From Corythucha ciliata (Eukaryota > Arthropoda > Insecta > Hemiptera > Tingidae): a stretch of 64,000 bases of DNA. The DNA is taken from NCBI GenBank assembly GCA_038030265.1, contig CM075943.1, positions 38,564,001 to 38,628,000 on the forward strand, written 5' to 3'. The notes below the pieces were generated by a model. That model made no database searches, was not told where the DNA came from, and was given only the letters and a program-made list of their open reading frames with translations. Both the position numbers and the translations under genes were made by a program. Shown here piece after piece: positions 11,099 to 20,985 of the stretch (within the stretch, counting starts at the first letter, position 1; each line of letters starts with the position of its first letter).

Positions 11099-12258
11099 AG
11101 AAGATAATGCGCTGGAGATTGGAGCTATCTTGTTTCTCGTATGATATAGTTTATCGCCCCGGGAAAGAGAATGAAGCCGCAGACGCGTTTTCTCGGATAT
11201 GCGCCGACATAACAAGCTCTCACGAAAGGTTGCAAGAGTACCATGAAACACTGTGCCATCCTGATATAACTCGATTCTATCATTGGATAAAAACAAAAAA
11301 ATTACCATTTTCGGTCGAGGAAGTTCGACAAACTGTGGCCAACTGTCAAATTTGTCGTGAAATTAAACCTAGTTAAGCTACTTCTCCTCTCGAACGAATC
11401 AATATTGATTTTAAAGGTCCCTTACCCTCTAAATCACGAAATAAATACATTTTAACAATAATCGACGAATATTCAAGGTTTCCTCTAGCAATTCCTTGCC
11501 CGGGCATGACAACTACGACTTTGATAAAAGCTCTGGAGTCAGTAATTCTTCTGTTTGGAACACTTTCCTACTTTCACTCTGATCAAGGGTCTTCATTCAT
11601 GTCGTTCGAATTCAAGGCATATCTGAATTCTAAAGGAATAGCGTCTAGTAAAACTAGACCGTATAACCCAAGAGGAAACGGACAAGTAGAACGTTATAAT
11701 GGGGTCATCTGGAAATCTGTTCAGCTAGCTTTGAAAAGTGCTGGATTACCAATAACCCACTGGGAAGACGTGCTGGGTGTGGCTCTTCACTCTATTCGCT
11801 CCCTGCTGTGCACAGCAACAAACGAGACACCCCACGAACGTATGTTTAAATTCGCCAGAAGAACGGGAAATGGCGTATCAACACCGTCTTGGTTATCAAC
11901 GCCGGAACCGATTCTGTTGAAGAAACATGTTAGGGCTTCAAATTACGATCGTATAGTCGAAGAATCTACTCTTATTGAAGGAAACTCAGAGTACGCCCAA
12001 GTAGAACTACACGACGGAAGAGTAACGGTTGTATCGACTACCCTCACAACGTCAATGGAATTGCAAAATGATTTCGATAATTCACGCTCCGAAAACGACA
12101 ACGCTGAGTCCGATGAACCGCAAAACATTGACCTGAATTCTCAATCGGATCATAAATCAAATCCTTCCACTCCGCGACATGATTTCTCTCCACCAATTCT
12201 TCGTAGAAGTTCACGGACACGAAAGACACCTTCTTACCTTTCAGACTACACCAAGTAA
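11099..12258 (+). pseudogene. Ty3/gypsy-type pol remnant: RNase H end and DD35E integrase
   Basis: Opens with EKIMRWRLELSCFSYDIVYR and PGKENEAADAFSR, the conserved end of gypsy RNase H/connection. The integrase zinc-binding region follows (H-x4-H about 11248-11265, CQIC about 11344). One in-frame stop (11374-11376) interrupts the next segment, which then runs open to 12255. All three catalytic acidic residues are visible: D in INIDFKGP (about 11407), D in FHSDQGSSF (about 11581), and E in GNGQVERYN with 35 residues between the last two. The C-terminus ends SRTRKTPSYLSDYTK. Integrase would insert element cDNA into the host genome. With one stop and upstream frameshifts this copy is defective. 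No env frame follows. Confidence 0.93.
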
Positions 12259-12280
12259 ACCTTGGTCACGAAAGATTCAC

Positions 12281-12300
12281 GAGGAGGGAAGAATGATGTG
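12281..12300 (+). promoter_or_regulatory. Probable polypurine tract and start of a truncated 3' LTR
   Basis: Twenty-two bases after the pol stop lies GAGGAGGGAAGAA (12281-12293) directly followed by TGATGTG. This is the layout expected for plus-strand priming next to a 3' LTR starting TG. No second LTR exists in the window for comparison, so the LTR end cannot be placed. The LTR call is inference. Confidence 0.5.
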
Positions 12301-12365
12301 AAATTGAATATTCCCACATGTTTACTGTTTACGTTTACCTTTCTTTACAAAGCCATTTAAAACCC

Positions 12366-12512
12366 TATAGCCACCTTCACATGCGAGCTGTGACAGCTTA
12401 AGCTTTGAGCTGTAGCCAATCAAAGTACAACCCGCGTTTGAATTAATTATATTTCATTGGATACAGCTCAAAGCCGAGCTTTTTTCAGATCACATGTGAA
12501 GCCGGCTTAATG
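12366..12512. mobile_element. ~147-bp MITE-like inverted repeat
   Basis: Left arm 12366-12412 and right arm 12462-12511 are complementary with mismatches, sharing CTTCACATG near the ends and GCTTTGAGCTGTA near the centre. No transposase. A TA lies at each edge, but the target duplication is uncertain. Confidence 0.7.
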
Positions 12513-12569
12513 GCATAATTTTGTCAAATAAAGCCTTATTTTACGAAAGGTCTTAATCATTTCACAGCG

Positions 12570-12861
12570 CGTAACTTGCGTATACAAAAAGTAATTCCAG
12601 GCTAAATGTCGATTCGGACGAGACGTGGGAACACGCTGTCTCACGTGTGATACAAAAGTTCATAAAATGCTTTTGTTTGTTTGTGTTCATATTGCTCTGA
12701 TGTGACGTAGAACACGTGGGATGATGCGTGTCCGAGCAATGTGAACGCTAACATACAAAATCCTATTTTGGACTTTTATTTCACACGTGGAGCAGCGTGC
12801 TCCCACGTCTCGTCCGAATCGACTTTCAGCCTGGAATTACTGTTCGTAAACGCAAGTTACG
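12570..12861. mobile_element. ~292-bp MITE-like element with ~95-bp arms
   Basis: CGTAACTTGCG (12570-12580) begins a left arm complementary to the right arm ending CGCAAGTTACG (12851-12861). Within the arms TCGATTCGGACGAGACGTGG and the CACGCTGYCTCACGTGTG region mirror each other. An extra, partial copy of the arm follows at 12988-13047. The 106-codon frame across 12741-13061 is a chance frame in the arm. Confidence 0.85.
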
Positions 12862-12864
12862 TTG

Positions 12865-12972
12865 ATGGCAATGTGGAAACCTGCAGTACGCTAGATTACT
12901 TGTTTCACAGTTGGATTATCCTTCTTGGAACATTTAAAATCGGTTCATTGCTTATAGTTTTTTTGCGGGTGG
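12865..12972 (+). repeat. Dispersed direct repeat, partner at 15903-16011
   Basis: GGCAATGTGGAAACCTGCAG through TTTGCGGGTGGAAAT recurs in the same orientation at 15903-16011 with roughly one change per 8-10 bases. Here it lies between the end of the 292-bp MITE and a partial third copy of that MITE's arm. Confidence 0.88.
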
Positions 12973-12987
12973 AAATAACATACACAA

Positions 12988-13047
12988 TTCTATGTTGGAC
13001 TTTTATATCACACGTGGGGCAGCGTGTTCGCACGTCACGTCATCAGA
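12988..13047 (+). repeat. Extra partial copy of the 12570-12861 element's right arm
   Basis: CTATGTTGGACTTTTATATC and CACACGTGGGGCAGCGTG repeat 12763-12822 with a few substitutions. It may be the right end of a second, larger copy whose body includes 12865-12987. Confidence 0.8.
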
Positions 13048-13299
13048 ATACATTAGTCTAGGGAAAAGGTCGGAAAAGGAGCCGAAAATATTTGTGGGCA
13101 AGATAACAAATGAATGTGAGATAAAAGGATAAAACAGCACCACCAGATTTCTGTAATCCAGCTAAAGTGAGTGCAGAAACGAAGGAACTGTGTAATAGCA
13201 TCACGTTGGCTCTCTTGTTAGTAGCTTATGGGTGGCAGTAAGTTATTTATTTCCGCCTAAAGTCTGCGATCTAGCGTTTTTTCTCATATTTACCCAAGA

Positions 13300-14130
13300 A
13301 GTTGCCTTCTCAGGCGTCGCGGATTGAAATTTTCTCAATTTATTTTTCAATTTCAGCCGCGAATTAGCGATTTTCGTAACATTAGACACGAAGTTGCCTT
13401 CAAAAGAAACAGCGAATTTGCGTCTTCTCAATTTTAGCCGCGATTTGATTTTCATTCATTTCATCCTCGAACTAGCAACTTTTTTAAATTTTTAACCGTG
13501 ATTTAGCAATTTTATTTCCATGGTCGTGGCTAAGATCGAGAAAAATCCATCTTAGCGCCTGAAATTGAAAAGAGACACTGATTTGTGGATAAAATTGTGG
13601 AAAAACGCAAATTCACGGTTTTTGGAGGCAACTCCACGGCTGAAATAGAGAACTGAAAAAAAAAAAAAATGAAAAAAAAAATCATGATACTAGGTTGTGT
13701 ACAGAAAAAACGCAGTGTCACAGCCAGTAGAGTACCAGGGTAGGAACGAGGGAGAAGGACCTCCCCTGGACCCACAAGGGGCCCCCGAAAAAAGCTTAAA
13801 GGGGGGAAAAGTAAGATTTTTATGTTCTATGTTTAAGGACGTAGGTACGTGAAAAGGAGTTTTCGTACACGACAGGACAGCGATTTGCCTCCTTTGGACG
13901 ATTTTCGGTCCATCCGATCTGGGGAATAGAACGTTGATAGGAATAAACGAATAGAGTGGTTGAATATACATGTATATTAGATTGATCCCACAAAAATCGC
14001 TATTCTGATGGCTCAAATTGAGAAAATTCGCGCTCCCACAGGTAAATTCGCGGCTAAAATTGAGAAAAATCGCTCATTAGTCGATATAATTGAGGAAAAG
14101 CGCTAATTCGCGGATAAAGTTTCAGTTTGT
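13300..14130. repeat. Degenerate ~30-bp array, type 2 (CTAATTCGCGGCTAAAATTGAG)
   Basis: Units such as AATTCGCGGCTAAAATTGAG plus an A-rich tail recur on both strands at about 13310-13650 and 13995-14120, period roughly 29-33 bp. Between them, 13690-13995 is unrelated spacer with a GGGGCCCCC-rich patch near 13755-13790. Frames here (13243-13455, 13530-14016, 14090-14359) are low-complexity translations, not genes. Confidence 0.7.
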
Positions 14131-14620
14131 GTTCAACTTTAAAGATTTATTTTCAAAAAGTACTCGGAGGCTTTTCACGAGTTTTTTTTTTTTTTCTCGA
14201 CTATTTCCTCGCTTTTTCTTGCCATTTTGTCAATTTTGTGGCTACGAAAATCGAGTATTCAAGGTCACTATGCACAGAGGCCAAAGCGCTGGGAATTTAA
14301 AATGCAAAAATAAAGAAAAACCCGAAATTATAAAAGGGCTTGGGGAAGAGGGAGTTTAATGCCAAGAAGGGAGGGGTGTCTTAACATAACCTGACACAAT
14401 GATAACAGCCCCCCGCGAGAAGAAACCTATCCACTCGGCGTCACATACCCCCAACAATTATTGAGAGTGCCCCTTCTGTACGTTAGTACAGTAATTATTC
14501 TATGCGCTGAAGCGTAGAATTAAGTGCTTACTGGAGTTTTGCAACGGTGATTTGTGAGTTTTCACCTCCCCGTTATCATAGTCGGAAGGTTAGTAACTTC
14601 CTTTCTTTCATTGATATTTT

Positions 14621-14669
14621 ATTTTTAGGCTTTTGGCTTAATATTGAAATAAGCCAAAACTCTAAAAAT
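14621..14669. repeat. 20-bp-stem hairpin with flanking direct repeat
   Basis: ATTTTTAGGCTTTTGGCTTA (14621-14640) pairs with 14650-14669, two mismatches, 9-base loop. CTTCCTTTCTTTCATT (about 14598) and ATTCCTTTCCTTCATT (about 14709) flank it in direct orientation, which could be an old duplication. Confidence 0.7.
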
Positions 14670-15015
14670 TAAATATTAATCAAGTTCTATGGCTTAAAAA
14701 CTAATAATATTCCTTTCCTTCATTTTGTTTTGTAGCGGGTTCTTTAAGAAAATCCGGACTATTTTTTGAACGTGTGAATAATTAATTATTAAACAAAAAC
14801 CAGTACGTTAAATTTATCTTTAAATTTTATAAATTCTGAGATGCGCACCCTTACAAGTTTAGAAATATCTACCTTAATTTTAACAAAGTCCCGATTGGAA
14901 GGCGATGGTCGAATTCGGAGGCGACGGTTGACGCGCAGGAAAAGATGAACGATCACTCGTGATGTAAAAATTTTTGAAGAGGACGGAACCAGACAGGAGT
15001 CAAGAAAAAAAAAAG

Positions 15016-15043
15016 AAAAGGGAGACTTTGAAGTCTCCCTTTT
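15016..15043. repeat. Perfect 13-bp-stem hairpin AAAAGGGAGACTT
   Basis: AAAAGGGAGACTT (15016-15028) is followed after two bases by its exact complement (15031-15043). It ends in TTTT on either strand. It precedes a GC-richer 300-bp stretch unlike its surroundings. Confidence 0.85.
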
Positions 15044-15305
15044 GCACCAACTAAGGATCTTCTGCTCGGCGCCCGATACTTCCCTCGTGGGCCCGTGGTG
15101 ATGAGAGGTTAGCCCTTGCTGAGCAGTCCGTCGAACTTCACGGGAACCCAGGAAGCCACAATGGGTTGCACACGAAGATGCCTTTTCTCAGACCTCTTGG
15201 CCGACGTCCTTCCTCCTTAGACGTTCCTCGCTCGACTCCTTTTTTCTAATGGCCACGACCACCTCCACATTTACGACTTCGACCGCCTAAATTTTGGCTC
15301 CAGAA

Positions 15306-15520
15306 ATGGAATATGCGGGAAGACCCGGCGCGGTGGCAGGTAAGTTTATCGCGTCACTACCACGGTTATTACTATTGTTTACATTTTTCGTTGATTGTAC
15401 GTATTTTTGTTATTCATTAATTATTTGTTCTTATGTTTTTTTTTGTTTTTAGTTAACAACTACAATTAACACGACAGGGGAACGAACAATATTCCGTTAA
15501 ACGACAGGTCGGCGATACAA
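15306..15520 (+). other. Possible pair of small exons with a 113-bp intron
   Basis: An ATG at 15306 opens 11 GC-rich codons that run into a strong donor, GCAG|GTAAGT (15340). A polypyrimidine tract and TTTTTAG end at 15452. Joining 15339 to 15453 adds only five codons before a stop, so any product is about 16 residues; the RNA could equally be a non-coding or 5' untranslated transcript. A further donor-like AAG|GTATGA lies at 15521-15522. No family is recognised. Confidence 0.3.
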
Positions 15521-15902
15521 GGTATGACAGCTACATCGAACACAACAGAGGGACGAACAGTATTTGGTTACGACGATGGGATTTTTACATTATTACTAAT
15601 AGTTTTAAATAAAGTTCTGAATTTTTGTATGAATTTTTTATGTACTCCCTTTGTGGAACGCCACAGTTTTCAACCATCGTTGAACTTTTATGGCAACTTT
15701 GAAAAAAAGAGGGCAGAAAGGTTCCATCGCGATGAAAAAGTCTATCGAAACACCTCGGAACATGTTTAGTTGGATTATTAAACACTTACTCAGCGCTGAG
15801 CTAGATTGACAGTTTTGCAACGGCAAAAGACTAAGTGCTCATTGAGCGCTGAACAAGTCAGAAGTTTTGCAACGCGGCCAGTTTCACATCACTCTGCTCA
15901 AA

Positions 15903-16011
15903 GGCAATGTGGATACCTTCAGTGTGCTAAATTACTTGTTTCATAGTTGAATTGTCCTTCTTGGAACATTTAATATCGGTTCATTGCTTATTGTCCATTT
16001 GCGGGTGGAAA
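15903..16011 (+). repeat. Dispersed direct repeat, partner at 12865-12972
   Basis: Second copy of the ~108-bp repeat. Just upstream, AGTTTTGCAACG with GCGCTGA occurs twice (about 15795-15820 and 15845-15875) and once near 14505-14545, so this neighbourhood carries several copies of a larger degraded unit. Confidence 0.85.
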
Positions 16012-18847
16012 TTAACAACCAGCAAAGCGGGAATGTGTTTATTGAAAACATGATGATGAAAATTCCAATTTATTTGTATCATATTGGAATTTTTTTATCC
16101 AATTTCCAATATCAAATTGGAACGTTCCGTTTATCGACATTGACCTTTTAGCCATTGTCGTGGTATACGGGGTCGTACCCTGCTGAACTTGTCTTCACCA
16201 TTCTTACTTCAATCTCTGTAATACATTGTGGTGTGGGGGATTTTTTGAAATTAAATAGGACTTTGATGGGAGAAAAACAGATTCTTAGCACAACAAGTAA
16301 CAATTTCTTTAGGCGAGCCTTGAAAGTAGCCCACATTCATGTGAAGTGTTTTGTGTGGGGATCGACCATGGTCTTTTTGGCACATTTTTTCAACGCATGA
16401 AAAAACATCTGACAATTTTTATTTTATAATAATTGAAAAAAAATTGAAAAACTTTTTTCCACTGCGAGGTTTGTGCGGCAAGAAAACAGTGCTTTTCACC
16501 AACATTGAATCTCGTAAGGTCCTCAACACAATGAAGTTTTATGAGCAAAAGTACGGTTTTAATGTACCTTCAGGTTTATTATTTCCTTTTAATATTAGCC
16601 CAAGAACTTTATGATGGCCTGTAATATGGTACGGCGATGAAGAGGGGGGCAAAAAGGAGTTATGAACTGTCGCAATATGTTAGTCGCTATCTTAAGTACT
16701 TGAAGATAGAATAAAGAGAAAATGCAAAGTAATAAGTACGGTTCCTAACTCAGAGCTGAAATTACTCACGTGAAATTTTATTCTTAGTGCAATCCTTCCT
16801 ACACCCTCTCACCCACCTCTATCTTGAGCTCCAACGGTGGAAGGTGTTTGGAGTCTTAATTAATGTTTTACATTACGCTCCCCTAATGTTTTACCTGAAG
16901 CACGTATGCTATACTGGTTAAATTAGTGGACATGGAGCTTTCTGAGGAAGTGAAAAAAATGAGGGAAAAAATAGTTAGATAGCACAAATAGGTGAAGAGA
17001 TCGATCCTATCAGTCACTTTTTGCTATGTACTTTTAGCACCCCACCCGTCTCATCATCCCCTTCTATTTCTCTCTTATCAGTTGCAATCCCTACATTATG
17101 TGAAGCGAATGATCCGAAAACACGCGATGTGAAAGTGACATCGAAACTTTCCCCTCTCCCCTTGGTTGGCGTAAAAGTATCGCTTGAAAACAATTGGGCA
17201 ATGCAAAAAAAAAAAAAACTCGGTCGAATGAAATGAAAACAGTTTAATTAAAAGTTTCATAACTTTTAAAGTGGTTGGTGAAGAAGAGGGGAGTGTGCGC
17301 GGAAATAAGCGGGTAAAGTAGGAGACTTTAATAAATATTAAGTTGGGGTTTTTTCCTTCTTCAAGTTTAGGTTGGACTTTACTTTACACACCTGCAACCC
17401 TCTGGTTCAATTACAGTCTTTAAAATGCTGAAATTTAAATTGAGGGCACGGGAGAAGGTAATAAAATGCTTAAAGATAATATATTCGCGCTTTTTTCAGA
17501 TGTACGAACCCACTTCAAATTACAAAAGGTATAATTTTTAAATTTAGCGAACAGGGATGATAACCTATCTTTCATTTTAGAGGGAGACTGAGAGGAAAAA
17601 AAAAGAATAAAATGGAATACGTGATCAGTACTTCAGCACGCTAGAAGTATCAAAAGGGCCGGTGAAGGGGTGCGTGGGCTGGTATTAGCGTCCATCAAAC
17701 TGACAGCACGGCCAATGCATCAAATTTCACTCTCGCGGACTTCCCCTCCACCCCCATCAACCCTTCAACCCATCCTCACTGGATTAACGAGTCAGATTAA
17801 AGACATTAATTCCCTGTATCACCCTCTCTCTCTCATGGCTTTGCAAAAGTATGATTTTTTTTCTGCGTACGCTTGAGAAAAAACGAAAAATGGCTGAAAT
17901 GAAAAACAAGAGGGCGAAGGTATATGGGAGGTGGATATTGGGGAAAAGAGTGAAACGGGTTTTAAGTGCATTTGTTAAAAAAGTATGAATCACAGAAATA
18001 CTCTCTCTTTTTTAAAAGCTCCTTCGTGTTCGCGAAAAAAAAAGTCATCGCACCTCGCATTTATTAGGTAAATCTTCATGAAACGTTGGCACCCTTACTC
18101 CACAGCACCATCATTCGCCCCTAAAAGTTTGATCGATTTTTTTTTCTTCTTTCTTCTCTATAAAGAGCCTCTTTTTTGAAAGCAACAGGTGAAAGAAATG
18201 AGTGAAACATTCAAAAGAATAATGCCCTTGCATATTACAACCCCTCCCCTAACTTGTCTCTACTTATAGCACAACAGATTACAATGAAAATCAAAAGCTG
18301 CCTCCACTGCTTCCCTCACTCTTTTCGTATTCTATTTAGAAGTTTCGCTAATGAACGGATCTCTTCATTTTGTGCATAAAAAAAAAAAAAAGAAAGAAAG
18401 AAGAAAAATTGGTTGCGGGACTTATTTGAATCAAAACAAACGTTTAATGGCTAATGGCGAACCATTAAAACTGATTTAATTTTTTTCTCTCTTCGCTGCC
18501 ATCGAACCACTGCCCCTCCCGCATTCATCTTTTTCCCTCTTTCTCTCTCCCGCAGCCATGTTTCCTTAAACGAATATTAATTGTTTGGGGAGGGTGTAGT
18601 GACAGGGCCAAGCACTGCACCCCCCCCCCTCGACAACTTTCTCGTGTATAACTGGCTGAACAAGCTGTAATAGTCACAAGCAGACGAGTTTTCTCTTGTT
18701 CCATGACATGGCAACAAGTGTTAAGTTGTTCATGCAAGGGTGTCACCTCAAAGAGTTACATTTATACACAAAAATTGTGGTAGAAAAATGTGAAGATGTG
18801 TACTGTTCGGGCTGAAATTCCCCATACTCCTGCAACGTTGCATTGCG
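16012..18847. other. Spacer, no gene recognised
   Basis: A small ATTCCAAT/ATTGGAAT inverted cluster lies at 16058-16120. Beyond that, 16620-18760 shows the purine/pyrimidine-run texture with several A-runs (17206-17217, 18379-18391). Frames of 60-87 codons carry no recognisable motif. Confidence 0.4.
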
Positions 18848-19253
18848 CTCTCCTCTCCTCCAATTCAAGAACTAATTACAACAGTATTTGCAGTCTTCTT
18901 TATTGCAATGGCATACCCAGGGGGGGCGAGAGGTGGATCGCCCCCTCCGGGAGGCCGTTATTGGCCAAATTTTTGCCAAATCCCAGCAATACGAAGGGCA
19001 TTCAGTACAACACCTGTCCCCCTCCGGTCCTTAGTAGGGTGCGGACTACCGGAGTCGCCCCCTCCGGAAAGATTTATAGGTACGCCACTGCTTTATTGTG
19101 GTCGTATGCATTTCGGGCACAAAACAGTGACCCCTCCTCAGCAAATGACTCCTTGCACTGCAAATGTGTTTGTGCCCGAAATGCATACGACCACAACAAA
19201 GAAGACTGCAAATAACGGTTGTAATTAGTTCTTCAATTGGAGGAGAGGAGAAT
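18848..19253. mobile_element. Foldback element interrupted by a hAT-like insertion
   Basis: The left arm, 18848-18905 continued at 19099-19126, is complementary to one continuous right arm, 19166-19253. Removing 18906-19098 restores the left arm: TCTTCTTTATTG joins TGGTCGTATGCATTTC, mirroring the right arm. The original element was therefore about 213 bp. Two frames across it (18790-19215, 18908-19228) are chance frames. Confidence 0.88.
18906..19090 (+). mobile_element. 185-bp hAT-like non-autonomous element with 8-bp duplication
   Basis: Flanked by a perfect 8-bp direct repeat, CTTTATTG, at 18898-18905 and 19091-19098. Ends are CAATGGCATACC (left) and, as complement of the right end, CAGTGGCGTACC. 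An 8-bp duplication plus CAGTGGCGTA-type termini is characteristic of hAT elements. No transposase. It uses CCCCCTCCGG twice internally. It inserted after the surrounding foldback formed. Confidence 0.9.
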
Positions 19254-19920
19254 TTACAGAGGGACAACCGCTTGAAGAAGGAGGGGGCTTGAGTCATTGC
19301 ATTACTCTGTTCGGACAAAAAACTGCCACTCAAGCTCCCCCAAAACCCATCCTTTTTTTACTATTTGTAGCCGTTTTTTGTCCTACACCTGAGCGCGCTC
19401 ACCTTTTTTGGGTTTTAGCCCATTGCCAAAGTTGTAGAAAATTCAGCGATCCTCTCATTCATTGACCATCACACTGGTTTTTCTGCATTATGGCAAATCT
19501 GGCAGTTATGCCAGAGCCCCTCTCCACGGGGCCACGCCATGCCCACATTTTCACTTAACAGAAAACGCCACCGCATTCAGAGCTGTATAACGCGGCACTA
19601 TTCGTAATTCGAAAAGAGGCATGACCCCCCCCCCCCCGCCACCCAACGCAATTTATCTTCCGAGCGTAGATAATGATTATACAGCTAGGCGTGATTCTTC
19701 GTCACTACGTTATTGATCATTGTTCCTGAATCACCCTTCACTGAACTAGAACAAGTTCGTGGATTTGGTCCATTCAAGCCCTACATTTGCAGCTTCTTCA
19801 CACACAAAACCCACTTTGGTGGGTTTTACTCACTCAAAAAGCTGATTTTGTGTGCGTTGACCCTCTAATAAGCAGACAGTTTACCCTATTTACGAACCGA
19901 GTCTACTTTTTTCCATAAAA
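19254..19920. other. Spacer, no gene recognised
   Basis: Contains a C-run (19626-19637) and AT-rich spacer. Nothing else is supported. Confidence 0.4.
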
Positions 19921-20450
19921 AACAGTCATTCCACCGATTTTGGCTCTTTCATTTATCAAATTTCGCGGATCCAATTTGCAGGAGAAACGGCTGATCTCAT
20001 GAGTCACCTTCTACTTCTTTATGGACTTTGTTTTGTCTGCATGGCTACTATTTGCGGATGCACACATCCCTGAACCTAATTTCGCGGATTTAGATCTTAC
20101 AGAAATACAAATTCAAGGGTTTGGCCATTTTAAACCCAAAATTTTGTGGATTTGGCACTCATGGAACCTAATTTTGTGGGGTTTTCTCCCTTTTAAAAGA
20201 CAATTTTGTCGGATTGACTCCCGAAACTCCCAAATTTGTCCAATTTCTAGTGGCTGACACATTTAAAATTCATACTTCATGGAATTGGCTCGATCGGAAA
20301 GGCAATTTCAGGGGTTTTGGTCTTCAAAAAATCAATTCCGGTTGTGTATGGCTTTTCCAATGTTCTAATTTCGCGTTTTTGGCCCTTACAGAACGCAATT
20401 TAGCGGTTTTGGCACTTACAGAACTTAATTTCGCAGTTCAAGTCATGGAA
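19921..20450. repeat. Degenerate ~31-bp array, type 3 (AATTTCGCGGATTTGGC)
   Basis: Recurrent units read roughly AATTTCGCGGATTTGGCNCTTNNAGAACC, e.g. near 19960, 20080, 20140, 20370 and 20405. A short continuation lies at 20880-20985. Protein-like frames (20021-20468) only translate the repeat. Confidence 0.7.
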
Positions 20451-20875
20451 AAAGGTAAAAAAAACTGAGAAAAATGTCAGGAAACTGGCAAAAATTCAGA
20501 AAACTGATAAATTTGTCAGGCAACTGACAAAAAATGTGGAAATATAGCAAAAAATCAGGACACTGAAAAAAAAGTCTGGATACTGAGGAAAAAATGCAGG
20601 AAACTAGCTTAAAAAGTAGGAAACGAGGGGAAAAGGTAGGAAACTGTCAAAAAAAACAGTCACGAAACTTGGAAAAAATGCAGGAAACGGGGCAAAAAAG
20701 TCAAAAACTATCAACAAAGGTGGGAAACTGACAAAAAAGTCATGAAAATGATTTTTAAAAAAATCTGGAAACTGAGAAAAATGGTTAAAACAGGCCAAAA
20801 ATCCAGAAAACGGACAAAAAGCGGTAGGTAACTAGCAAAGAAGGCACAAAAATGTCCAAAAAAATATGTCCGGGC
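20451..20875. repeat. ~24-bp minisatellite (CAGGAAACTGRCAAAAAAT)
   Basis: Fifteen or more diverged copies of GTCAGGAAACTGACAAAAAA in tandem. Period is irregular (about 20-27 bp) because the A-run length varies. Minus-strand frames rich in F, P and S here are artefacts. Confidence 0.85.
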
Positions 20876-20985
20876 CGAAACAAAAAACTTTAAAAACCAA
20901 TATCTTCCGTTTTGGTACTTCAAAAAACTAAATTCGCAGGGCTGGCTCACTCAAAAACTCAGTTTTTAATTTTCGTGTACGGTTT

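Noticed and set aside
12259..12365. env or a full 3' LTR after the gypsy pol
   Set aside because: No further open frame and no second LTR for comparison; only the polypurine tract and TG start are supported.
15016..15043. Bacterial-type rho-independent terminator
   Set aside because: A stem with T-run fits superficially, but everything else indicates a eukaryotic genome.
18790..19215. 141-codon frame
   Set aside because: Crosses the foldback arm and the nested hAT-like element, so it is a chimeric chance frame.
20604..20950. F/P/S-rich minus-strand frames resembling membrane proteins
   Set aside because: Translations of the 24-bp minisatellite.
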